A stretch of 50,065 bases of DNA from Acidimicrobiaceae bacterium. Its GTDB lineage: Bacteria; Actinomycetota; Acidimicrobiia; Acidimicrobiales; Palsa-688. Both the position numbers and the translations under genes were made by a program. The stretch spans positions 34,388-84,452 of the forward strand of contig PMHH01000061.1 in the NCBI GenBank assembly GCA_003156595.1. Direction: 5' to 3'. Every line of letters starts with the position of its first letter. Positions within the stretch are counted from its first letter, which is position 1. Of this stretch, positions 24,590 through 32,911 are shown piece after piece. Under the pieces are notes generated by a model that was given only the letters and a program-made list of their open reading frames with translations, did no database searches and was not told the DNA's origin.

Positions 24590-25294
24590 ATGCCGACCCT
24601 GGAGCGCCAAGGGAAGGTTTTCCTTCTCGACCTCGGTTCGGACGAGAATCGTTGGACGCCAACTTGGATGGAGTCGTTCGGCGAGCACCTCGACCGTATC
24701 GAGTCGAGCCCGGGTGCCCGGGCCTTGGTCACGTTGGCCTCAGGGAAGTACTGGAGTACGGGGCTGGATCTGGCTTGGTTGGAGGCCAACCCCAAGGAGA
24801 CCCGGCCGATCGGACGATTGTTCCTGGAACTACTCGCCCGAATGTTGACGCTGCCCGTGCCATGCGTGGCAGCCATCCAGGGACATGCCGTAGGCGCGGG
24901 CGCCATGCTGGCGATCGCTCACGACTTTCGGGTGATGAGTTCTGAGCGGGGGCGGCTCTGGTTCCCCGAGGTGGATCTCCACCTGAGCTTCACTGACGGA
25001 GTGTCCGCCTTGATCCAGGCCAAATTGTCCCCGCCCGCCGCCCACCGCTCAATGCTCACCGGACACCGATGGTCCGCAGTCGAGGCCCATGCGGCTGGCA
25101 TAGTCGACGCCGTCGCCACTTCGGACCAAGTGACGACAACCGCACTCGACTTGGCTACGTCTCTGGCCGCCAAGGACGGCGGCACGCTGGGAGCCATCAA
25201 GCGCCGGATGTACGCCAACGAGCATTCGGCCCTGCTCGACGACGCGGCCGCCGTGGCCCGGGGTGATTCGGTGGGGGATTGGACGGATGTTTAG
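24590..25294 (+). CDS. Enoyl-CoA hydratase/isomerase (crotonase family)
   Basis: 234-residue crotonase-fold protein. The oxyanion-hole segments ALVTLASGKYWSTGLDL and IQGHAVGAGAMLAIAHDFRV are clear. A glutamate in LWFPEVDLHL lies where delta3,delta2-enoyl-CoA isomerases carry their base, while the usual hydratase pair of glutamates is not obvious. Isomerase is therefore as likely as hydratase. ATG 24590 is chosen; it follows TTTACTTG, which resembles the half-site of the GTAA-N4-TTAC operator, with almost no leader. Its stop codon lies inside the regulatory element of the next operon. Confidence 0.85.
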   Translation: MPTLERQGKVFLLDLGSDENRWTPTWMESFGEHLDRIESSPGARALVTLASGKYWSTGLDLAWLEANPKETRPIGRLFLELLARMLTLPVPCVAAIQGHAVGAGAMLAIAHDFRVMSSERGRLWFPEVDLHLSFTDGVSALIQAKLSPPAAHRSMLTGHRWSAVEAHAAGIVDAVATSDQVTTTALDLATSLAAKDGGTLGAIKRRMYANEHSALLDDAAAVARGDSVGDWTDV

Positions 25295-25307
25295 TATTAT
25301 GTCTAAC
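25289..25307 (+). promoter_or_regulatory. Operator-like element ahead of the Rieske operon
   Basis: GTTTAGTATTATGTCTAAC is an AT-rich imperfect palindrome (TTAG ... CTAA) 32 bases before the Rieske start, overlapping the crotonase stop. It is 14/19 identical to the element at 2508-2526. A promoter is probably here but I cannot fix the boxes. Confidence 0.4.
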
Positions 25308-25338
25308 ATATCGTCTCGTCAGAGGACGGAGTGCAACC

Positions 25339-26772
25339 ATGACCGACCTGTATGCCGTGGAGGACCACACCCAGTACCGTCGCCGGAAGACCGCCGAGGT
25401 GGTCGAGCGGTGCAGCAAGCTGGATGGTCCGGCCAGCCGACTCACCGACGATGAGTGCGGACCGGACCGAATCCCGAAGGAGGTATACACCTCCCGGGAC
25501 TGGTTCGACCTCGAGAAGGAGTATCTCTGGCCGCACGTGTGGCAGATCGCGTGCCGCGAACACGACATCCCCGAGGTCGGGGATTACTTCGAGTACGAGA
25601 TCGTGGACGAGACGATCCTCATCGTGCGCACCGGGCCAGCCACGATCAAGGCCTACTTCAACGTCTGCCAGCACCGAGGCCGCAAGCTCAAGGAGGGATG
25701 CGGGCGAGCCGAGCGCCTTCGCTGTGGGTACCACGGCTGGTGCTGGGATCTCGAAGGAAATGTGGTGGAGATACTCGACCCCTTCGACTTTCGGCCGGAG
25801 ACGATTCGCTCTGTCGATTTGGCTCTGAAGCCGGTCCAGGTCGATACCTGGGGCGGTTTTGTATTCGTCAACATGGATAGCGACGCTCCACCCCTGAGCG
25901 AGGCGATCGCCCCGATGCCCGCTCGTGTCGACCGCTACCTGCCGGAACGGCTCCGCTTGAAATCATGGAAGCGCATCGTGCTCCCTATCAACTGGAAGGT
26001 CGGAGTCGACGCGTTCCACGAGGGCTATCACGCGTTCGGTACCCATCCTCAGCTCGCCGGCTATATGGACGACACCCGCACCGGACTTTACGAGCGCTGG
26101 GACAATGGCATGACCCTTCTCGGGGCATCGAACTGGCTGGAGACGATGGCGATGCCGAGCAGGAGGTTCGGGATCAACCCGGATCCGAAGGATGTTCTGA
26201 TGACCATGCTCGAGGACCTCATCAACTCCGGCGTCCTGAGCGGGGATGATCTGGCCTTGCTGGATCTGGTCAAAGACATGGAGTTCCCACCCGGTGACGA
26301 AGGACTCGAGCTGATCCGGTCGATGTTCGCCGGCTATCGGCGGACCCAGATGGCGACTCTGGGCGTGGACGTCTCGGAGTGGCCGGACTCCGACGTGGTG
26401 GCGCCGGAGCAATTCTTGCTGTTCCCCAATACCGTCGGGCCGTTGCAACTCGGCACCGGCCTGTTCTTCCGCTTTCGTCCCAACGGCGACGACCACCGGA
26501 GCTGCATCTTCGACTACTGGGACATGCAGTTCTACCCCTTGGGGGAGGAACCAGACGTGACGGTGGAAGACGTGGCGGACACCTCGTTGGAGAGCTGGGG
26601 TCAGCTCGTCTACCAGGACCTGGTCAACCTGCTCGCAGTGGGGCGAGGGATGCGGAGCCGAGGATTCTCCGGCCCCCGCTTCGGATACCAGGAGAACAAC
26701 CTCAAGTTCTACTACCGCAAGTTGGCTGAGATGCTCGGATGGAAAGGGCAGCCCCGGGTACCCGCATACTGA
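25339..26772 (+). CDS. Rieske non-heme iron oxygenase, alpha subunit
   Basis: 477-residue ring- or alkyl-hydroxylating oxygenase. Rieske cluster ligands Cys110, His112, Cys129 and His132 (CQHRG ... CGYHGW, exact C-x-H-x16-C-x2-H). Mononuclear iron ligands His231 and His236 in EGYHAFGTH. The acidic residue before the first His is Glu, as in EGYH-type members. Start ATG 25339 is supported by GGAG upstream and by the family N-terminus. A plant-type [2Fe-2S] ferredoxin follows after 20 bases. No ferredoxin reductase is encoded in the window, so electrons must come from elsewhere. Confidence 0.92.
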   Translation: MTDLYAVEDHTQYRRRKTAEVVERCSKLDGPASRLTDDECGPDRIPKEVYTSRDWFDLEKEYLWPHVWQIACREHDIPEVGDYFEYEIVDETILIVRTGPATIKAYFNVCQHRGRKLKEGCGRAERLRCGYHGWCWDLEGNVVEILDPFDFRPETIRSVDLALKPVQVDTWGGFVFVNMDSDAPPLSEAIAPMPARVDRYLPERLRLKSWKRIVLPINWKVGVDAFHEGYHAFGTHPQLAGYMDDTRTGLYERWDNGMTLLGASNWLETMAMPSRRFGINPDPKDVLMTMLEDLINSGVLSGDDLALLDLVKDMEFPPGDEGLELIRSMFAGYRRTQMATLGVDVSEWPDSDVVAPEQFLLFPNTVGPLQLGTGLFFRFRPNGDDHRSCIFDYWDMQFYPLGEEPDVTVEDVADTSLESWGQLVYQDLVNLLAVGRGMRSRGFSGPRFGYQENNLKFYYRKLAEMLGWKGQPRVPAY

Positions 26773-26792
26773 TGGGTGTTGGGAGCAGATAG

Positions 26793-27194
26793 GTGGACAC
26801 AGATCCACACCGGCGTCCTGTCGACACGTCCGTAAAGGGCTCCGTCGTGGTGCGGGTGGAGCCCATCGGCGTCGACGTAGTGGTGCCGGAGAAGACGTCG
26901 TTGATGAGAGCAGCCGAGGCCATGGGTCTCAAGTGGCCGACGGTGTGCGGCGGAGACGCAGAGTGCGGAACGTGCTTCGTCAGCATTGACGAAGCCGTGG
27001 CTCCCTGCCTTCCTCCCGTGGCGCCCAAAGAAGAGCAGGGCCTGCAGCTGGTTCCGCGCTGGAAGCGGCAGCAAGCGGGAGTGGTGGTCCGCCTGGCGTG
27101 TCAGCTTCGTCCCACCTCGAATCTGATCGTCGAGAAGCGGGGCGTCCGCTGGCGGCAAGAGGGCGGGATTGATTCGCCCGCTATTAGTAAGTAA
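26793..27194 (+). CDS. [2Fe-2S] ferredoxin
   Basis: 133-residue ferredoxin with the cluster set Cys52, Cys58, Cys61 (CGGDAECGTC) and Cys103 (ACQLRP), i.e. C-x5-C-x2-C...C of the adrenodoxin type. Preceded by a 15-residue tail and followed by about 30 residues. It surely feeds the Rieske oxygenase 20 bases upstream. GTG start with GGGAG behind it. Its stop codon (TAA at 27192-27194) lies within the operator of the AveC gene. Confidence 0.88.
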   Translation: MDTDPHRRPVDTSVKGSVVVRVEPIGVDVVVPEKTSLMRAAEAMGLKWPTVCGGDAECGTCFVSIDEAVAPCLPPVAPKEEQGLQLVPRWKRQQAGVVVRLACQLRPTSNLIVEKRGVRWRQEGGIDSPAISK

Positions 27195-27202
27195 CTTGTT
27201 AC
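27169..27202 (+). promoter_or_regulatory. GTAA-N4-TTAC operator and promoter of AveC copy 3
   Basis: GTAACTTGTTAC (27191-27202) is the most symmetric site of the family; with one more base on each side it is a perfect AGTAAC/GTTACT inverted repeat. TTGATT (27169-27174), 17 bases and TAACTT (27192-27197) fit a promoter whose start would fall 4-5 bases before the ATG at 27209, again nearly leaderless. Confidence 0.55.
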
Positions 27203-27208
27203 TCGACA

Positions 27209-28258
27209 ATGACGCAGACCGTTGCGCTGACCCCGGTGGTCGACGACCTTCACCGGCGGACGAGGATCCTCGTCGTCGCTCTACTCGCGGTGCTCGTCCT
27301 CGCCGCGGTGCTGATCAGCTTCGCCCAGACGGGGGTCGGCGGAACGAGCTTGGCCAACCCCCATCCGGTAGGGACCTACATCTACGACGGCGTACCTCGT
27401 GCCCACCCGCCGTTCTTGGGGATCACCAACTGGCCGTTGGTCTTCGAGGTCCTCAGCCTGGTCCTCAACTTGGCTTGCTGGGCGACGTTCGGTTGGCTCT
27501 GGTGGAGGCGGGGCACCATCCATCCGGCCCTGATATTGATGTTCGCACTGTGGATCGCGGTCTGCCTCACCGACCCACTGGCGAACTGGGGCTACTCGGC
27601 CGCCTACGACCCCCGGATGCTGCACTTTCCAATCCACTGGCCGTACGTGTCGCTTGCTCCGACGGTGGAGCCGCTCTCCGCGGTGGCGGGCTGGCAATGG
27701 TGGTATCTGCTGCCCGGGTTGGCTGGATTCGGGATCTGGCGGCATGCGTCCCGAAGAGTGACCCCCCGGGCGTGGATCAACCGGCACCCATTATGGGGTC
27801 TGTTTCTGATCGGTTTCGCGGTCGGCGCGGCGATAGATGTGGTGGCCGAGCTGGTATTCATCAAGAGCGGGGTCTACACCTACACCCAATTGAAAGGTCC
27901 GTTGGTTGGCGGAGGCCATACTTGGCAATTCCCCGTCGTCTGGGGTCCGCTCTTCCAGATCTTGCTCTACGGCCTGACCACGGTGTTCTTATGGCGGGAT
28001 GACCGAGGTCAGACCGTCTGCGGACTGCTGGGAGCACGATTGCGCCTCTGGCGACACCGACCGGTAGCCCGTGAAGTCGCCATCGCCTCCTCTGTCCTGC
28101 TGGTCTCCTACTTGCTGGCGATCGGCACCATGGCCATCCTGAAATACAACGCCAGCACCATTGCCAAGCCGTGGCCGTACCAGGAGACCAAGACCTACGA
28201 TCCGACCGGCCTTTGGCAACGACAAGGTCAACCCGGTCCGTTTTACAAAGGCAACTGA
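27209..28258 (+). CDS. AveC-family-like membrane protein, copy 3 (most divergent)
   Basis: 349-residue membrane protein with about seven hydrophobic helices. Family marks: CLTDPLANWGY (counterpart of WQDPxxNY), PTVEP, the WRDDRGQTVCGLLGARLR loop, and overall order of helices. The C-terminal CGPGTxYxC cysteine motif of copies 2, 4 and 5 is missing; the tail reads YDPTGLWQRQGQPG instead. Located between Rieske/ferredoxin and MaoC. Assignment to AveC rests on layout and these motifs, so confidence is lower than for copies 2, 4 and 5. Confidence 0.65.
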   Translation: MTQTVALTPVVDDLHRRTRILVVALLAVLVLAAVLISFAQTGVGGTSLANPHPVGTYIYDGVPRAHPPFLGITNWPLVFEVLSLVLNLACWATFGWLWWRRGTIHPALILMFALWIAVCLTDPLANWGYSAAYDPRMLHFPIHWPYVSLAPTVEPLSAVAGWQWWYLLPGLAGFGIWRHASRRVTPRAWINRHPLWGLFLIGFAVGAAIDVVAELVFIKSGVYTYTQLKGPLVGGGHTWQFPVVWGPLFQILLYGLTTVFLWRDDRGQTVCGLLGARLRLWRHRPVAREVAIASSVLLVSYLLAIGTMAILKYNASTIAKPWPYQETKTYDPTGLWQRQGQPGPFYKGN

Positions 28259-28291
28259 CGTGACGGTTCACTACGAAAGGAACGTGTAACC

Positions 28292-29152
28292 ATGCCCATC
28301 GATCCCAGCACCGTCGGCAGCACTGGCGATATTTTCGAAGCCAGTTGGGACTCGAAGGACTGCCTGCTCTACGCCCTGGGGGTTGGCGCGGGGGTCGCGG
28401 ATCCGACTGGGTTCGAGCTCGAGTTCACCACGGAGAACTCCACCGGGATCGAGCAGCGAGTCCTACCGACGTTCCCCGTCGTGGTAGTGCTCGGTGCCCA
28501 GATCACGGCGCTGGCCCAGATCGGAACCTTCGACCACACCATGCTGGTCCACGGCGAGCAGGGAGTCGAGCTGCACAAGCCGCTGCCCGTGTCAGGTCAG
28601 GTTCGGGCCCAAGCCACGGTCACGGGTATCTATGACAAGGGCTCTGGGGCGGTCGTGTCCACCCGGACGACGTCCACCGACGTTGCTGACGGGAAAGAGA
28701 TCTTCACCTTGACGTCATCGGTCTTCATCCGGGGCGAGGGCGGATGGGGTGGCGACCGTGGACGCTCCGCGGTGGCCACCGCGCCGGAGCGGGCGCCTGA
28801 CCACACGGTTGCGTACCCGACGCGGACCGACCAGGCCCTGCTCTACCGCCTGTCCGGCGATCGCAACCCCTTGCACTCCGACCCGAAGCTGGCCGCTATG
28901 GCCGGCTTCGACCGGCCCATCCTGCACGGGCTGTGCACCTTCGGGTTCACCGGACGGGCGCTGCTGCACACGCTGTGCGGATCGGATCCCGATCGGTTCC
29001 AGGCGGTGAGCGGGCGCTTCTCCAAGCCGGTATTCCCCGGCGAGCAATTAGACGTGGAGATCTGGGACATGGGGGACGGAGAGGCATTCTTCCGTACCTC
29101 CACCGGGTCCGGCGTGGTTCTCGACGGGGGACAGTGCCGGTACTCGCCGTGA
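28292..29152 (+). CDS. MaoC-type enoyl-CoA hydratase 2
   Basis: 286-residue double hot-dog protein. The C-terminal half holds the hydratase-2 motif SGDRNPLHSDP with catalytic Asp190 and His195, then AGFDRPILHGLCTFGF. The N-terminal half is the degenerate substrate-binding hot dog. This architecture is the hydratase part of peroxisomal MFE-2 and suits bulky enoyl-CoAs; together with the SDRs it gives the (R)-hydroxyacyl route. AGGAACG precedes the ATG. Its last 105 bases overlap the convergent MFS gene. Confidence 0.9.
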   Translation: MPIDPSTVGSTGDIFEASWDSKDCLLYALGVGAGVADPTGFELEFTTENSTGIEQRVLPTFPVVVVLGAQITALAQIGTFDHTMLVHGEQGVELHKPLPVSGQVRAQATVTGIYDKGSGAVVSTRTTSTDVADGKEIFTLTSSVFIRGEGGWGGDRGRSAVATAPERAPDHTVAYPTRTDQALLYRLSGDRNPLHSDPKLAAMAGFDRPILHGLCTFGFTGRALLHTLCGSDPDRFQAVSGRFSKPVFPGEQLDVEIWDMGDGEAFFRTSTGSGVVLDGGQCRYSP

Positions 29153-30670
29153 GCTTGGGTACCGGAGCGCCACGCAGATTGCCACCGCGACCAGCGCCAC
29201 CGTTCCCGTCAGCATGGCCGCCCGGAATCCGGCAAAGAACCCTTCGTGGATGACCGCAATTCTTGGTTGGCTGCCGGCTCCGAGCCGAGCGACCGCTTGC
29301 AGGCCGGTGGTGGGGGAGTTCTTGATCGCCGCCCCGATCGAACCTGATCGGGGCCCCAGAAGGTGGCTCACCCGGCTGCGATAACCGGCGTTGAACGCTG
29401 AGCCGATGACCGCGATGCCTACGGCGGCTCCGAGCTCTCGGGCCAGGTCGTTGACCGCCGATGCCACTCCTTGTTCGGCCGGCGGCAACGCTTCGATGAT
29501 CGCCTCCGTCGCCGGCCCCATGGCCAATGCGACGCCCGCCCAAAACACGCCAAGACACACCGTAAACGCCCAGTAGGAGCCGTCGTCGCCGACGACGGCG
29601 GTGAGAAAATAACCCACGGCACAGATGGTCATGGCCGTGCTGAGCACAAGGCGGCGCCCGAATCGACGGGCAGCCACGGGGCCGAGCGGAGCGATCGGTA
29701 GCAGCGCCGCGCACGCCGGGATAAATCGGATGGCACTCTTGAGCGGGCCGTATCCGAGGACATCGGCGTCGTATTGGAAGTAGAGAAAGAAGACGCCCAA
29801 GTCGCACATGAACATGACGAAGATCGTCAACGAGGCAATTCCGAACGACCGATCACGAAAGTGACGCAAGTCGAGCAGGGGACGCGGTGCCCGTAGCTCC
29901 CAGGCGATAAACGCCACCAACCCGATTGTCCCTACGACTAGGCCGCCGACCGTCAGATCATCCGACCATCCCCTCAGAGGTTCCTCGGTGACAGCCAGCA
30001 CGAACGCACCGATCCCTGCACACGACAGTGTGGCCCCAACCGGATCGAAGTTGGCGTGGGCAGGGTCACGCGTCTCTGGCACGATCAGCACGGTCACGAT
30101 CAAGCAAGCCAGCACCAGTACCGCGCAAGCGACGAACGAAGCCCCCCACCAGAAGTACTGCGTGAGGGCGCCCCCCATGAGGAAGCCGACGAAGCCTCCA
30201 ACAATAGTGCTGAGGGCCCACAGGCCTACCGCACCGCCCCGCTTGGATGCGTCGAACGTGCTGGTGATGGTGGCCAGTGTCGCGGGAAAGGCCAAGGCGG
30301 CTCCGACGCCTGCGAAAGTTCGGCTCAGGATCAGCTGATCAGCACTGGGGGTGTAGGCGGACCAGGCCAGGGACACAGCCAGGATTGCCAAACCGCAGAT
30401 CAGGCCCCGCTTGCGCCCGAATCGATCGGCGAGCGCTCCAGCTGGTAGTAGCAGTCCGGCGAGGACGAGAGGGTAGACGTCGCCGATCCACTGCACCTGG
30501 GACTGACTGGCACGCAGTGACCGGCCAATCTCGGGGATGGCGATTGTCGGGATCACCATATTAGCGATGATGAGGCCGACCGCGGCGCACATGATCAGCA
30601 CGATCACCGCATTGCCCTTCGGCCCGTCGGCGGCCGAACCCCGGGCGGCGACCGCAATCTTACGAGGCAT
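29048..30670 (-). CDS. MFS exporter, DHA2 (14-TM) type
   Basis: 540-residue paralogue of the exporter at 870. Same DRFGRKRG loop, ETRDPAHANFDPVG segment and ALPPAEQGVASAVNDLARELG near the C-terminus. About 14 hydrophobic segments. The last 35 residues, after YPSSRRVP, have no counterpart in the paralogues and are read antisense to the end of the MaoC gene. A promoter with almost no leader lies at 30681-30709. A TetR gene follows upstream in the same orientation and may regulate it. Confidence 0.9.
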   Translation of the reverse strand: MPRKIAVAARGSAADGPKGNAVIVLIMCAAVGLIIANMVIPTIAIPEIGRSLRASQSQVQWIGDVYPLVLAGLLLPAGALADRFGRKRGLICGLAILAVSLAWSAYTPSADQLILSRTFAGVGAALAFPATLATITSTFDASKRGGAVGLWALSTIVGGFVGFLMGGALTQYFWWGASFVACAVLVLACLIVTVLIVPETRDPAHANFDPVGATLSCAGIGAFVLAVTEEPLRGWSDDLTVGGLVVGTIGLVAFIAWELRAPRPLLDLRHFRDRSFGIASLTIFVMFMCDLGVFFLYFQYDADVLGYGPLKSAIRFIPACAALLPIAPLGPVAARRFGRRLVLSTAMTICAVGYFLTAVVGDDGSYWAFTVCLGVFWAGVALAMGPATEAIIEALPPAEQGVASAVNDLARELGAAVGIAVIGSAFNAGYRSRVSHLLGPRSGSIGAAIKNSPTTGLQAVARLGAGSQPRIAVIHEGFFAGFRAAMLTGTVALVAVAICVALRYPSSRRVPALSPVENHAGPGGGTEECLSVPHVPDLHV

Positions 30671-30680
30671 GCTGTCTCAA

Positions 30681-30709
30681 AGGCTACCGGGTGCCGCTCA
30701 GTAGGTCAA
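30681..30709 (-). promoter_or_regulatory. Promoter of the MFS exporter at 29048
   Basis: Minus strand TTGACC (30704-30709), 17 bases, TAGCCT (30681-30686), with the ATG 10 bases further. The leader is at most a few bases and no Shine-Dalgarno is present. GTAG/CTAC arms around the -35 might form a small operator. Confidence 0.5.
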
Positions 30710-30721
30710 AAAGTCTGCTAC

Positions 30722-31339
30722 TTACGACGGCCGCAGGATGGAGGGGATGAGATAGCGGTGGAGAAGACGCCGCGTAAACGCAGGGTCGCCACGAAACGTG
30801 GCCGGATTGGCGACGAGAACAAAGTGGATGAACGTGATCCAGGTCACGGCTTCGGCGAAATCGAGACCAGGGACGAGCGCGCCGCATTGCTCGAGTCGGG
30901 CGAAGATCGGCTGCCAGTACTCCCGCTGGATCTCGGCCAGCCGTTCCGAATGGTTCACCAACTCCGCCGTAACCGTAATCGCGTCGGGGTTGCACAGCAT
31001 GTCGACGTGTGGACTCTTGCGCGACGACGTCAACGAGGCCATCTCGGCTTCTACCAGCAACTCGGCGGGCGGTAGGTCGAAGTCAATCTGCTTGGCCGCC
31101 CGAGCATTTAGCCTCCGGCCCTCGTCGTAGAGAAACTCCGCGACAAGCACCGACTTGTTGTCAAAGTAGTTGTAGACCGTCTTGCGGGACACCCCGGCTT
31201 CCTCGGCGACATCGTCCATGGTCGCACGACGCAGCCCGAATCGATTGAAGCAGCGAACGGAAGCTTTGAAGATCTCGCGCCGTAGGCGCGGGTCCTGCGC
31301 GTAGCGATTGTTTCGCGGCGTCTCCGCCACCAGAGCCAT
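30722..31339 (-). CDS. TetR-family regulator
   Basis: 205 residues. HTH at about residues 32-62 (MDDVAEEAGVSRKTVYNYFDNKS), preceded by FNRFGLRRAT. ATG 31339 is chosen because GAGAGGGA lies just upstream and the HTH then falls at the usual distance; the frame is open 66 bases more. It ends 51 bases before the MFS exporter start, which is its probable target. Confidence 0.86.
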   Translation of the reverse strand: MALVAETPRNNRYAQDPRLRREIFKASVRCFNRFGLRRATMDDVAEEAGVSRKTVYNYFDNKSVLVAEFLYDEGRRLNARAAKQIDFDLPPAELLVEAEMASLTSSRKSPHVDMLCNPDAITVTAELVNHSERLAEIQREYWQPIFARLEQCGALVPGLDFAEAVTWITFIHFVLVANPATFRGDPAFTRRLLHRYLIPSILRPS

Positions 31340-31442
31340 GGGTCCCTCTCTACTCGGTCCGAGCCACCACCTCTCTTCAGAAGGGCGTGTCCAGCAGGCT
31401 AGCACGGGCGTGCTTCTACGATACCCGAATGTTGCCTACGCG

Positions 31443-31479
31443 GTTACACCTTACATGCAACGCGGTAAACGTGTATGCT
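31443..31479 (+). promoter_or_regulatory. Promoter of the AveC copy 4 unit, with degenerate GTAA-N4-TTAC site
   Basis: TTACAT (31451-31456), 17 bases and TATGCT (31474-31479) form a good promoter. GTTACACCTTAC (31443-31454) overlaps the -35 and is one mismatch from the operator palindrome. The transcript would have a leader of about 40 bases before a 38-codon small ORF. The region 31340-31527 is otherwise empty. Confidence 0.5.
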
Positions 31480-31527
31480 CCCGGCGGCCCCCCAATCGGG
31501 CCATCGTCTGGACTGGAGGATCAGTTG

Positions 31528-31644
31528 ATGCCCAGTACAACAGCGGTCGAGTCGGTCGGGAGCGCAGATGCGCACCGCGACCCTCGGCAAGCCGACTCTG
31601 ACTGTGTGGTGCCGCGACTACTCAAGCAACCCATCGAGAAGTGA
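31528..31644 (+). CDS. Possible 38-residue leader peptide before AveC copy 4
   Basis: Short frame starting MPSTTAVESVGSADAH, ATG preceded by GGAGGA at 7-base spacing, which is one of the best ribosome sites in the region. It ends 11 bases before the AveC start. No recognisable domain, one cysteine. It could be a translation leader coupling ribosomes to AveC or a chance ORF. Confidence 0.35.
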   Translation: MPSTTAVESVGSADAHRDPRQADSDCVVPRLLKQPIEK

Positions 31645-31655
31645 AAGGAAGCACA

Positions 31656-32789
31656 GTGAACATAGCCACGAAGGGCACTGTCGGTTTGGGAGCACCGCGC
31701 CCCCTCGACGTTGAAGTACGGACCTTCAAACCCATCAAGCTGTGGGCGGCGATGGGGGTCTTCTTCGCCGTGCTCGAGACCTGGGTGATCGTCACCTGGA
31801 TCACCTCTGGCAAAGCAAAAGAATCGACGGCGGGTCGAAGCGTAGAGCCGGGCTGGATGAAATTCGGCGTGACTTTCCAGGAGATCCTCTATTGCATTGT
31901 CGCACTTATCGGCTGCTACTTCTTTGTCGTTCGTCCGTGGCGGCGGGACAAGCATATAAGTCTCGATGGCATGCTGTTCCTCATCTTTGCCTTACTCTAT
32001 TGGCAAGACCCTATAACGAATTACATCCAACCTTACTTTGGTTATAACGCCGACTTCTTCAATCTCGGATCCTGGGTAACCAATATCCCCGGCTGGATTT
32101 CACCGCACGGGAACCTTCTGCCAGAGCCGCTCATTGCATCTGGACCGATTTATCCCGGCTGGGTCTTCCTCTTCATAGTGATAGCGAACTATGTGATGCG
32201 GAAGGCTAAGGAACGTTATCCCCGGCTCGGCACATTCGGTCTGGTGATGGTTTGTTTCGGTTTTCTGGCGCTGTCGGACCTGGTATTCGAATGCATTTTC
32301 GTGAGGACTGGCTACTACGTATATGCTGCCACTTGGGGTAAGGACATCACACTATTCTCCGGACACTACTACCAGTTCCCGCTGTACGAGCCCGTCCTTT
32401 GGGGCGGAGTGTGGACCGTATGGGCCTGTCTACGATACTTCAAGAATGACAAGGGCCAGACGGTTGCGGAACGCGGAGTTGACGAACTCCGGTCCGGAGC
32501 GAAACCACGACGGGGTCTGCGGTTTCTCGCCCTTTATGGCATCTGCAACGGAATATTCATGCTGTATAACGTGCCCATGATCTGGGTGAGCACTCAAGTC
32601 AACAACTGGAGCACCGACGTGCAAAGCCGCCCGTATCTGACTGATGGAATGTGCGGGCCCGGTACCACATATGCTTGTCCCGGTCCGGGCACCCCAATCT
32701 TTAAGCCCCATTCGATTCACATCACTCCTGAAGGCAAAATCATCGTTCCTCAGGGGGTCAAGCTTCCACCCCTTCCTGGCCACGACTGA
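31656..32789 (+). CDS. AveC-family ('spirocyclase') membrane protein, copy 4
   Basis: 377-residue polytopic membrane protein, closely related to copies 2 and 5: PWRRDKHISLDGML, YWQDPITNY, NIPGWISPHGN, KNDKGQTVAERGVDELR and the C-terminal MCGPGTTYACPG cysteine pair. GTG 31656 is preferred because AAAGGAAG lies 5 bases upstream; a GTG at 31641 in frame lacks such a site. Codons are visibly less GC-rich than in neighbouring genes (many TTT, ATA, CTT, TAT), suggesting recent arrival or a different history. A strong terminator hairpin follows. Confidence 0.82.
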   Translation: MNIATKGTVGLGAPRPLDVEVRTFKPIKLWAAMGVFFAVLETWVIVTWITSGKAKESTAGRSVEPGWMKFGVTFQEILYCIVALIGCYFFVVRPWRRDKHISLDGMLFLIFALLYWQDPITNYIQPYFGYNADFFNLGSWVTNIPGWISPHGNLLPEPLIASGPIYPGWVFLFIVIANYVMRKAKERYPRLGTFGLVMVCFGFLALSDLVFECIFVRTGYYVYAATWGKDITLFSGHYYQFPLYEPVLWGGVWTVWACLRYFKNDKGQTVAERGVDELRSGAKPRRGLRFLALYGICNGIFMLYNVPMIWVSTQVNNWSTDVQSRPYLTDGMCGPGTTYACPGPGTPIFKPHSIHITPEGKIIVPQGVKLPPLPGHD

Positions 32790-32813
32790 GCAGGAGGTTC
32801 GAGTAACCCCGGG

Positions 32814-32848
32814 TCTAGGTGGCGATCGCTTTGCGGTCGCCACCTAGA
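32814..32848. terminator. Strong stem-loop terminator
   Basis: 16-base arms (from TCTAGGTGGCGATCGC to its near-complement GCGGTCGCCACCTAGA, one G-T wobble) around a TTT loop, 25 bases after the AveC stop. No T-run on either side, as is common in actinobacteria. It separates AveC copy 4 from the MFS gene. Confidence 0.75.
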
Positions 32849-32911
32849 ACTCCCTACGGTGCCTGACTGCATGAACCTGTCGGCGACACCACGGAGTCTT
32901 TCGAGAGCGGG

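Noticed and set aside
27190-27203. True KstR operator
   Set aside because: This one site fits an AACnnGTT core, but the other members of the family do not keep it and the flanks differ, so I describe it as a separate family.
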